The position numbers and the translations under genes are program-made. From positions 1 through 64,000 of the forward strand of contig JABFSG010000038.1 of NCBI GenBank assembly GCA_013140715.1: 64,000 nt of DNA, read 5' to 3'. Under the pieces are notes generated by a model. The model saw only the letters and a list, made by a program, of their open reading frames with translations. It was not told the origin of the DNA and made no database searches. Source of the DNA: Nitrospiraceae bacterium. GTDB lineage: Bacteria > Nitrospirota > Nitrospiria > Nitrospirales > Nitrospiraceae. Shown one piece after another: positions 51,566-59,719 of the stretch; positions within the stretch are counted from its first letter, which is position 1, and each line of letters begins with the position of its first letter.

Positions 51566-51654
51566 AGCGTATCTCATGAAGCGTTGGTCGTATCGCCCGA
51601 GACCGAAAACATTCAGGTCTTCAACGAGATACGCTTCACGATTCACGCGCGACG
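51563..51654. repeat. Intergenic palindrome family D, copy 2, between convergent stop codons
   Basis: gtgaagcgtatctcatgaagcg...caacgagatacgcttcacgattcacg. Confidence 0.65.
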
Positions 51655-52899
51655 TTATCTGTTGACTGGAACGTTTTCGACGTACTTGATGATCTCGATC
51701 GGCTGAAAGGCCGGGTCAAACGATCCCCTGGAGGATTCGGCTTCGACTCGCTGTATAAAGGGGGCGGGGCCTGTGAGCGGCGCGTAGCTGAGGGTCACCT
51801 CGACGTCGAACGTCCTGGTGTCTTTCGGCGTGGGGAAGGTAAAGGTCTCGACACGTGTTTCGTCCGGTTTCAAGACCGTATCCTCAAGAACCTTGACTGC
51901 CTCGAAATCGAAGGTCGTCTTCTGGCCCTTGGCGTCTTGATAGACTCGCCCATAGACCCGCTTGTCGGTAAAAACGGTCTTCAGATTCTTCCCCTTGATA
52001 TCCAGATCCAACAGCACTGATGCCCAGGCCGGATGGGTAGCCGGTAGGTTGTGCGGAACGAGACTCTGCACCTTCACCGTGATGGTCGTCTTCTCCCCCT
52101 CGATTTTCGTCTGGACATCCAGCTTGGCCGCTTCCTGGCGAAGCTTGCCGAGACGTCCGGGGAAGGTATGGTTCGCCACCTTCCGCTTCTTTTCCCCATT
52201 CGCCGACTCGCCGACTTGCTCCGGCATGTGACAGGTCTGGCATTCTTTGCCGGCCTTCGTCATCTTGTCCTGGTCCCAACTACCCAACAAATCGTTGGTC
52301 TTGCCGAGGTTGGTCGCAGAGGGAACGGACTGGTGGCAATTAAGACAAAGGTCCGACTTTTGAAATAGCCCCAGCTCCATCGACTGATGGGCGAGATTCG
52401 GCACGAAATCCTTATAGGGACCATAGAGAGTCATACTCCCAAGTTCGTACTTGGGCTCCGGTGGTTGTTTCGCCCGATCGACATGCTTGATCAAGTGACA
52501 TTGTGCGCAGGCCACTCCATCCAGCAATGGGTCACCGGACTTGGCCTGCTCGATAAAATGTTGGACCTGATCGGGGAATTCTCGGATGTGCGGCGCGTGG
52601 CAGCGAAAGCACTGAGCTTTGTCTTTCCCTGCTGGAGAAACCAAAAATGTGTCGAGTGAGGCGCGGAACGCCGGGGAATGGATCGAATGGGCGAGAGGAG
52701 AGATTTCCCACTCTTCAAACACCCGCTCATGGCAACGTTTACACTTGCTGGAACTGGGGAAGGATTTTTCGAGGGTGTTCTGGGGCTTGGCCGTTTCCTG
52801 CGCGAACGAACTACTACCGAACCAAGACGAGAAGAGCAACGCCAGCACGATTGCCGCGCCAATCGCGATTTTTACAGGGATCGAGTCTCGCATCACCAT
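51655..52899 (-). CDS. Exported multihaem cytochrome c (5 CxxCH)
   Basis: CKRCH, CFRCH, CAQCH, CLNCH, CQTCH; signal peptide VKIAIGAAIVLALLFSSWFGSSSFAQE. Confidence 0.9.
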   Translation of the reverse strand: MVMRDSIPVKIAIGAAIVLALLFSSWFGSSSFAQETAKPQNTLEKSFPSSSKCKRCHERVFEEWEISPLAHSIHSPAFRASLDTFLVSPAGKDKAQCFRCHAPHIREFPDQVQHFIEQAKSGDPLLDGVACAQCHLIKHVDRAKQPPEPKYELGSMTLYGPYKDFVPNLAHQSMELGLFQKSDLCLNCHQSVPSATNLGKTNDLLGSWDQDKMTKAGKECQTCHMPEQVGESANGEKKRKVANHTFPGRLGKLRQEAAKLDVQTKIEGEKTTITVKVQSLVPHNLPATHPAWASVLLDLDIKGKNLKTVFTDKRVYGRVYQDAKGQKTTFDFEAVKVLEDTVLKPDETRVETFTFPTPKDTRTFDVEVTLSYAPLTGPAPFIQRVEAESSRGSFDPAFQPIEIIKYVENVPVNR

Positions 52900-52951
52900 T
52901 CCGCCCTTCCGCCTCGAGTTCTTACCTGATATCCATATCAAATTAACCGCA

Positions 52952-53183
52952 GAATGCTCAAAAAGGCCAGCCTTCTCACCCGCCCGGCCTGAATCTGCAA
53001 GACAACCTCTTCGCCCAGGCACGCGCCTTAGCCCAAACAAGACCGCAGGCGAACTATCATTTTACAAGGGGTAGGTGGGATGCCCCCAACTGCGCGCGTT
53101 CAACGAGGGCTTTCTGAAGTCGCGTGTTGCGCGAGCACGGGGATCGTCCCAGCTACCCCGCCTCCCTTTGTAGCATCCTGCTA
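52952..53183 (+). repeat. Composite element: family A ends flanking a family B-like core
   Basis: cagaatgctcaaaaaggcc ... aactgcgcgcgttcaacgagggctttctgaagtcgcgtgttgcgcgagcac ... tagcatcctgctaa. Confidence 0.55.
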
Positions 53184-54488
53184 AAGTGTTTTGGTTCGGT
53201 ACGTCAACAAGCGTGGTTGCGTATACTCATCGAAAATCTTCTTCGCGCTCTCCCGCTCTTTGTCCGTCGCCAGGGTCGCGAGATATTTCTCTCTGAGTGC
53301 CGGTTCGGGCGTCGGAATCAAGGCATAGTTCAATACGACTTCAAGCGATGCGGCGGTCGAGCCGGACGGGATCGCAAGGGAAAATGGGACTTTCCTCGTA
53401 TGGCCGCCCTTGATGAAGGGGTCAGGGATCGGGCCACGGAGGATTTTGTCGTACGACAAGCCGAACTGCCTGGTCTCTTCCTTCAGCACTTTGCCCTGCG
53501 CATCCTTGACGGTCAGAACCAGATAAAACTGCTTGAGCACCGGATCCCCGTCAGGGAAGCTATGAGGGAGACTGCCGATTTTGACCAACGCCGTCCCCTC
53601 CACCGCCGCAGCAGACTTGCTGGTTTCAAGATCCACGCGAGGCATCCATTCGGCCTGTAGATTTCGATTCTTCAGCATGGTACCGGACACCACCACACCG
53701 CGGAACCAGTGGCGACCGATGGCGCGCGTCATGGCTCCGCGCTTCGACGTGGAACTGCCGGTCGAGGACTCCATGTGGCAATCTTGGCAAACCGTTCCTT
53801 GCAGGATCTCGCCCGGCAGATCCCTCTGCGTCACATCCTTGACCTTATCGAAGTGACAGGAGGCACAATAGTTCGCGCCACGGAACAGATCGGACTGTGT
53901 CGCAGGATGGACGAGATTCTCCTCTGGGTTCGCATAGGGACCGTAAATCATCTTGCCCGGCTCGATCTTGAACGAGGGTGGAGAGTTCGGCGTCTGCTCG
54001 ACCTGCTTGATCAGATGGCAGGAAGCGCACCCGATGCCCTCCACTTGCGGTTTTCCGGCCAGCACCTGCGCCACGATCTTGTCGGCATGTTGAGGGAAGA
54101 CGGTCGTTGAAGGCGCGTGGCAAGAGAGACAGCGGCCTCGCTCATCAGTCGTCGGATCGGTCTGCAACCACAGGCCCAAGACCGTGCGGAACACCGGCGA
54201 CTCCAGTGATGTGCCATGCAATAGCGCGGCATCGACCCGACCGAAGGTCTTGAGGTCCGGCGTCTGCTCACGCGCGCCTTTCCACTCCTCATAGTGCCGA
54301 TCGTGGCATTGCTTGCAATCTTCCGATCGAATGAAGATCTTTTCAATTTCAGCCACCCAATCGCCAGGAGCTTCCGTCTTTTGAGCGACAGCATGGCCAC
54401 GATAGAGGCCAATGACGGCCATAATGAGCGTAAAGAACAGTCCGGCAATGATACGTGGTGCAAACTGCCTACATCGTGACATCGTCAA
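53181..54488 (-). CDS. Exported multihaem cytochrome c (5 CxxCH), paralogue of the preceding one
   Basis: CKQCH, CLSCH, CASCH, CASCH, CQDCH; shared layout GxxCxxCHLIKQVEQ...YGPYxN. Confidence 0.9.
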   Translation of the reverse strand: MTMSRCRQFAPRIIAGLFFTLIMAVIGLYRGHAVAQKTEAPGDWVAEIEKIFIRSEDCKQCHDRHYEEWKGAREQTPDLKTFGRVDAALLHGTSLESPVFRTVLGLWLQTDPTTDERGRCLSCHAPSTTVFPQHADKIVAQVLAGKPQVEGIGCASCHLIKQVEQTPNSPPSFKIEPGKMIYGPYANPEENLVHPATQSDLFRGANYCASCHFDKVKDVTQRDLPGEILQGTVCQDCHMESSTGSSTSKRGAMTRAIGRHWFRGVVVSGTMLKNRNLQAEWMPRVDLETSKSAAAVEGTALVKIGSLPHSFPDGDPVLKQFYLVLTVKDAQGKVLKEETRQFGLSYDKILRGPIPDPFIKGGHTRKVPFSLAIPSGSTAASLEVVLNYALIPTPEPALREKYLATLATDKERESAKKIFDEYTQPRLLTYRTKTL

Positions 54489-54970
54489 TCCCGCTTACAT
54501 CCGACAAAATGGAAATTCACTCCCCACCCGACCGGATCTCCCGGGTCGGCCGGCTCATAGGTGCCGACGGTGAAGTTACAGGCTTTCATCCCGCGCTTGA
54601 TCGCCTTCCCAAAATCAATCATGCTTCTGATCTCGGCCTTGTCGATTTCCTTGATGATAGACCGGACCTTGATGCCTGCATAGTCTGCGCGCGAACTCCC
54701 GATCACCTCGAATACCGCGACACCCTGCGTCCGTTCGAGCTTCAATTCCCTTTTAATATCCTCGTCCACATCACCGACAATCACCCCAAATTCTTCCCCC
54801 AATCGCGCGGCTTCATCCACGGTCATCGGTTCCTGGTCAGCCGCAGAGACCGGAACCGGCGCAAGACCGACCAGGACTCCCAGGCACAGGCCGATACACA
54901 AGACAAAGGCCCTTCCACTCCGAAGGGCCTTTGTCCGAGCACTGATCGATCTGCTTCGAGCATCCTCCAA
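54485..54970 (-). CDS. Exported PDZ-like protein
   Basis: GVAVFEVIGSSRADYAGIKVRSIIKEIDKAEIRSMIDFGKAI; 4-bp overlap with downstream cytochrome. Confidence 0.7.
   Translation of the reverse strand: MEDARSRSISARTKALRSGRAFVLCIGLCLGVLVGLAPVPVSAADQEPMTVDEAARLGEEFGVIVGDVDEDIKRELKLERTQGVAVFEVIGSSRADYAGIKVRSIIKEIDKAEIRSMIDFGKAIKRGMKACNFTVGTYEPADPGDPVGWGVNFHFVGCKRD
54902..54935. promoter_or_regulatory. Perfect hairpin (terminator/attenuator-like) inside the 5' end of the PDZ ORF
   Basis: GACAAAGGCCCTT-ccactccg-AAGGGCCTTTGTC: 13-bp perfect inverted repeat (14 with closing C-G). Confidence 0.55.
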
Positions 54971-55006
54971 CGTTCACGCCTCTCATCCGTCAGCAAAACA
55001 ATCTCG

Positions 55007-55134
55007 CAAGATGCTCAAAATGGTCGTCCAGCGAGGCCGCAGGGAGCGAGCTAAGTGAGGCGTACCCTCTGGGTACGTCGCAGCGAAGGTCGCGACTGAG
55101 AACGAAGCTGGCGGCCATTTTCAGCATCTTGCTA
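55007..55134 (+). repeat. Family A element; right end supplies TAG of the 55132 gene
   Basis: caagatgctcaaaatggtcgtccagcgaggccgcaggg...gtacgtcgcag...gagaacgaagctggcggccattttcagcatcttgctag. Confidence 0.8.
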
Positions 55135-55992
55135 GAGTTTTGAGACTGGGTCGATGACAAGCTGAAACCATGGCGCAACCGCCTTCTGTCCGTTTCGCTC
55201 TTTGTTCTCTCCGTTCCAGACTGCAAAGGACAGGGTCTGCACCCGGCCTGGAATCAACTTCGCTTCATTCTCTTGTTCTTCACTCACCAAGGGGCGGCGC
55301 ATGACAACACGCCACACTCCATCTTTCCACACGGCGTTCCCCTGGACACGGCCCTGCTTATCTTTCGTCGTCAGGGTACTGAAGCCCCCGCCGATAAGAT
55401 CCTCAACCGAAGAGACCCGGCGTGGAATCACTTCAAACGTCCGCACGCCGTCGCGAGCTTTTTCGGACGTCTTCGCGGCCCGACGATCGATATCACTCTG
55501 CCAATCGGCCTTCCAATGCCAGATATTGATGTAGTGGTCGAGTTGGCCCATGCAGAAGAACGAAGGGGCATCGCCAAGCGGCAGCCCGATCGCAACGCCG
55601 TCGCGAAAGGTTCCCGGCGTCAGACGGTCGTTCTTCGTATTGTCCTGCCATTCAAGCAAAAAGGCGATCTCGGTTCCATTGTGAAGCGCCCGAACCGTCA
55701 AGGCATGGGCGCTTGGCTCAGGCCAGACCGGCCTGGTAATCACCTGACCGCTCAATGGAAGAGTCATTGGAGAAATCTTGGCCCATGCGACATCCTCCGG
55801 CCCAACCGGCAACTCTCCCTCGACCAGGCGCGCACGAATCATCATCCCCTCAGAACTGACGAGAGGCACACCGAAGCCCACTAACACGCCGGCCACAACC
55901 AAAATAAAGAGAAAGAAAAGCAGTAACGGGCGGGAAGAAGTCTTCGTCTGAGTACGCACTATGACAGGCCCTCCAGTAAGCGGCGCGAGCAT
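55132..55992 (-). CDS. Ethylbenzene-dehydrogenase-type haem-binding protein, NxrC-like
   Basis: DVAWAKISPMTLPLSGQVITRPVWPEP..LTVRALHNGTEIAFLLEWQDNTKND; WHWKADWQ; WRVVMRRPL; aligns by eye with 61772..62722. Confidence 0.8.
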   Translation of the reverse strand: MLAPLTGGPVIVRTQTKTSSRPLLLFFLFILVVAGVLVGFGVPLVSSEGMMIRARLVEGELPVGPEDVAWAKISPMTLPLSGQVITRPVWPEPSAHALTVRALHNGTEIAFLLEWQDNTKNDRLTPGTFRDGVAIGLPLGDAPSFFCMGQLDHYINIWHWKADWQSDIDRRAAKTSEKARDGVRTFEVIPRRVSSVEDLIGGGFSTLTTKDKQGRVQGNAVWKDGVWRVVMRRPLVSEEQENEAKLIPGRVQTLSFAVWNGENKERNGQKAVAPWFQLVIDPVSKL

Positions 55993-56096
55993 ATCCTCGC
56001 AGGATGCTGAAAAAGTCTGCCAACTCTCATGGAAGATTGAAGCTTAGACGACGGTCGCTGGTCGAGAGCCCGACGATGATCTTTGGCCTCGGGTTT

Positions 56097-57350
56097 TTAC
56101 CAGAGTTTCACACGGCGGATTTTATTTTCTCCCCGTTCACAGATGTAAAGATACCCCTGGGAATCCAGACAGAGTCCGACCGGGGAGTTGACGACGGCCT
56201 CCACGCCGAGAAGTCCGTCTCCATGCTTCACGGTCCCCGCCGATTCCTTCGCCACGAAACGCGCAGCGCCGCAGCCGCCCATATTCTTGTCTTCGTAACC
56301 GCTGTCTCCATTGCCCGCTACCGTCGTAATCAAGCCCGTCGTGACATCCACTTTGCGAACCCGGTGGTTCATCGTATCGGAGATGTAGAGATTATCCTCT
56401 CGATCGACCACCACTGCTTCCGGCGCATGGAGCATCGCTCTGATCGCCGGCTTGTCGTCACCGTCGTAACCGTACCGGCACACACCGGCCACGGTCGAAA
56501 TGATGCCGCTACGGTGATCGATGCTACGTACACGGTTGCTGCCCTTATCCACAAAAATAATATCGCCTTTCCCGTTCACCGTAAGTCCGACCACATCGTA
56601 GAGGCGGGCATCCGATGCGGGTTTACCATCGTCAAGGTACATGGACATGTCCAGTCCGTCGGAACAGACCGGCATGAGCCAACCCTGGTCGTCGCTGAAG
56701 TCGATGCCGATAGCATCGCCTGAGAGCACGACTAGATTGCGCGCAACAAGGGGTTGTTCACGAGCTTCATCTTCGGCTGTCCAGGTCCCTGCCACGGTCG
56801 TCACCATGCCTGTCCTGGGATCGTAACGCCGGATTCGGTGTGCCTGGGTGTCGGCGATATACATGATATCGTCAGGGTCGAAGGCAATGGCGGCAGGCCA
56901 GGTGAGATTGACTTCAAGGGCCGGACCGTCTCCGTTGAATCCATGCTGACCGGTGCCGATGATCGTGGTAATGACACCGGTTTCATGGTCCACCTTCCGG
57001 ATGCGGTTGCTGCCGGAATCGCAGATAAAGAGGTCATTACGGGAGTCGAATGCGACATCCAGCGGCAAATACAGCCCTGCTTCCCCACAGAGGCCCTCGT
57101 CACCGCTATAGCAGGTTTCTCCGATGCCGGCGAAATTATGGAGCGTGCCTTCCCGAAGATTGACCCGCCTGATACGGTCGGATCCGGACTCGGCAAAGTA
57201 GAACCAGATCTCGTCCTTGTCGAGCGCAGCGTGATGGGGCAGAGGAATCCCGGACTTCACTGCCCGTTTTCCATCGCCGGTGCTCCGGGCCTTGCCGTTC
57301 CCTGCAAAGGTTTCGATATAGCCGGTCGCGAGCTGAAGCTCGGTGTCCAT
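56097..57350 (-). CDS. NHL-repeat protein
   Basis: Repeated NRIRKVDHETGVITTIIGTGQHGFNGDGPA / HRVRKVDVTTGLITTVAGNGDSGY. Confidence 0.9.
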   Translation of the reverse strand: MDTELQLATGYIETFAGNGKARSTGDGKRAVKSGIPLPHHAALDKDEIWFYFAESGSDRIRRVNLREGTLHNFAGIGETCYSGDEGLCGEAGLYLPLDVAFDSRNDLFICDSGSNRIRKVDHETGVITTIIGTGQHGFNGDGPALEVNLTWPAAIAFDPDDIMYIADTQAHRIRRYDPRTGMVTTVAGTWTAEDEAREQPLVARNLVVLSGDAIGIDFSDDQGWLMPVCSDGLDMSMYLDDGKPASDARLYDVVGLTVNGKGDIIFVDKGSNRVRSIDHRSGIISTVAGVCRYGYDGDDKPAIRAMLHAPEAVVVDREDNLYISDTMNHRVRKVDVTTGLITTVAGNGDSGYEDKNMGGCGAARFVAKESAGTVKHGDGLLGVEAVVNSPVGLCLDSQGYLYICERGENKIRRVKLW

Positions 57351-57375
57351 CTGTCTGTAACCCTATCCCGGCTGG

Positions 57376-57657
57376 TTAGCCGCGTGAACCTGAGTGAACC
57401 GTCGCAGCCGGTTGTTCCACGGAAACCGGTCCTTGCACCGGAGGCGCCGAAGCCGGTTGCTGTGGAGCAGCTGCCATCTGCTGTTGAGTCGCTTGGGCTT
57501 CGGTTTCAATCCCGTCCGCCTCATGGACGGACTTCTTGAAACCCTTGATCGCCTTCCCGAATCCTTCGCCTAATTGCGGCAATTTCCCTGCACCGAAGAT
57601 AATCAGCACGATGGCGAGAATCAGGATCAACTCTGTAAAACCGAGACTTCCAAACAT
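57376..57657 (-). CDS. tatA: Sec-independent translocase TatA/E
   Basis: MFGSLGFTELILILAIVLIIFGAGKLPQLGEGFGKAIKGFKKSV. Confidence 0.95.
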   Translation of the reverse strand: MFGSLGFTELILILAIVLIIFGAGKLPQLGEGFGKAIKGFKKSVHEADGIETEAQATQQQMAAAPQQPASAPPVQGPVSVEQPAATVHSGSRG

Positions 57658-57685
57658 GGTCTGTCCCTCCTTACAAATGGGGCAA

Positions 57686-58495
57686 TCAGAAAGCGCTACT
57701 CTCCTTCGCCCGTTTGGAAAATCGTTCCTTCAACCGCTTCCGAGCCTGCTCTGCCTGCTCGAACATCTTCGCCTTGTCGTACACACTTATCAAGTTATAG
57801 TAGGCTAACGGCTCCTCGGGATTCTGTTCGACGGCTTCTTCCATGACCTTGATGGCAAGATCCGTCTTCTTGTGATTTAGCGCCAACTCCATCAGCTTAA
57901 AACTGCCCTCCAGATGTTTTGGGTCCAGTTCGAGCGTGCGGATATAACATTGGATGGCCATATCGATCGTGTTGTAGTCCGTCACCTCGGGATTGTCGAG
58001 TTCGACATAGACCCCGGCGAGATTGTACCAAGCCATAGGATCGTCCGGCGTAATTTCCACGAGACGCTCGTAATAGCCCCTGGCTTCCATGAAGTTTTTC
58101 TTGTCTGCATACACCCGCCCCAGATTGAAGAGGGCCAGGACATCGTGGGGAAACACGTCCAGCGCATGCTTAAACTCGGTCTCGGCTTCGTCCGTCATCG
58201 CCTTCGTGGCATAGATCGTCCCCAAGTTCGAATAGTACATCGCGAGGGACCGATTCATTTCTGCACGAAGCCCCTCCGCCATCTCGATCGACTTCTTCAC
58301 CTCCGCAAGCGCATCATCCATCCGGCCCTTACTGAAATACAGTTCGCCTAATCGGCAGCGGGCCTGGAAATCGTCCGGCTCGACCGCCAGCAGCTTTTCG
58401 ATCTCGGAAATTTCTTCGTCGGGGCTCAATGGCTGATCGCCTGGATCGACGACGGTCTGGCTTTGGTCGGGGGCAGAAGCTGTTGGTTCGTTCAT
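57686..58495 (-). CDS. TPR-repeat protein
   Basis: ALFNLGRVYADKKNFMEARGYYERLVEITPDDPMAWYNLAGVYVEL. Confidence 0.88.
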   Translation of the reverse strand: MNEPTASAPDQSQTVVDPGDQPLSPDEEISEIEKLLAVEPDDFQARCRLGELYFSKGRMDDALAEVKKSIEMAEGLRAEMNRSLAMYYSNLGTIYATKAMTDEAETEFKHALDVFPHDVLALFNLGRVYADKKNFMEARGYYERLVEITPDDPMAWYNLAGVYVELDNPEVTDYNTIDMAIQCYIRTLELDPKHLEGSFKLMELALNHKKTDLAIKVMEEAVEQNPEEPLAYYNLISVYDKAKMFEQAEQARKRLKERFSKRAKESSAF

Positions 58496-58521
58496 ATGTT
58501 TCCCTGTCGTAAAAAGGCCTA

Positions 58522-59652
58522 TTAAATGTGTCCGCCCACCAATGAATCCGGCCTGCTGACCACGGGAGGGTTCGTCGCCGGCGCCGAATCCGTCGCATCG
58601 CGCCGATACCGATCCATCGTCAACAACATGGCGCCCAATACCACCATGAGCGTCAGGTTCGAATACAATAGCGCATACCCAGCAATAAACATCAATCCCA
58701 GCCCATACCCGGCAAGCCGCCCCATGTTGAGCAACTTAATGACCGTGTACGACCAGCACAATAGGCCCGTCAAATAGATCGCAAAGGGCATAAAAAACGT
58801 GTACCCCATGCCGAACTGAAAAATCCAGCCGATGCCGTCTGCCGCCTTACGGATATTACCGGCCATCCCTGCGTCATACCGATGGAGCAGATAATCCAAA
58901 AACAGCATCACGAGAAAAGTGGAGACGGACGTCACCCAAAACCAGATCGCGCGTCGACGTTGCCGCTGATTGCGCGTCCGTACCGAGACACCCTGTCCAT
59001 AGGCCCACATGACCAGAATGCTGGATAAGACCAGCAGCCCTTCGCCGCCGCGATGGGCCTCGTACACGAGTGGCGGAGCCGCGACGGTTCCGGCAAAACT
59101 ATAGATGGTGGACACGATCTGGTAATACAACCAGCCGCCGATCCCGAGGAGATAGGTGATGCCCATGGCACGATGCGACCATTCCGTATGTGTGGAAAGG
59201 TATTCCACCATCAGACAGACCAGCACGACTAGCGCCACAAGGTTGTAGATTGCAGACCCCAGAAAAGCGGGCGGGATCAACAAGAAGCCCACCGTAAGGA
59301 GTAGGAGCAGCGCCACGCAGGGAATGACGATCAGGTTCGTTCCCACAAACCCACGATTGGTCACCCGACTGATCGCCGCCACGCACAAGGCGATAAACAG
59401 CAGAATCGCCACGACATTGAGCAGCCACTGCCCGATCTGCGTCAATGCCGTAAAGGTCGGAATAATCCACTCATGCTCCTGCGCCAGTTTGCTGAGGTGC
59501 ATGCCTAAACGCGACACGAGTCGATAGAGGATCAACTCCGCGAAGGAGACGATCAGAACGAGTTTGACCGTGTATTGAAATAACAGGGATTGATCGCTGA
59601 TCTTCCCCGTAATCCGTTCGATGGTGGGGTTCGAGGCAATCACGCTGGACAC
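58522..59652 (-). CDS. Polytopic membrane protein of unknown function
   Basis: 376 aa with about 9-10 hydrophobic segments. Confidence 0.75.
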   Translation of the reverse strand: MSSVIASNPTIERITGKISDQSLLFQYTVKLVLIVSFAELILYRLVSRLGMHLSKLAQEHEWIIPTFTALTQIGQWLLNVVAILLFIALCVAAISRVTNRGFVGTNLIVIPCVALLLLLTVGFLLIPPAFLGSAIYNLVALVVLVCLMVEYLSTHTEWSHRAMGITYLLGIGGWLYYQIVSTIYSFAGTVAAPPLVYEAHRGGEGLLVLSSILVMWAYGQGVSVRTRNQRQRRRAIWFWVTSVSTFLVMLFLDYLLHRYDAGMAGNIRKAADGIGWIFQFGMGYTFFMPFAIYLTGLLCWSYTVIKLLNMGRLAGYGLGLMFIAGYALLYSNLTLMVVLGAMLLTMDRYRRDATDSAPATNPPVVSRPDSLVGGHI

Positions 59653-59719
59653 CCTTGAGGGAATGCTGAATGAGACCGATTGAGAAACAAGAGAACCGGC
59701 ATCGCGCGGGACCGATTCA

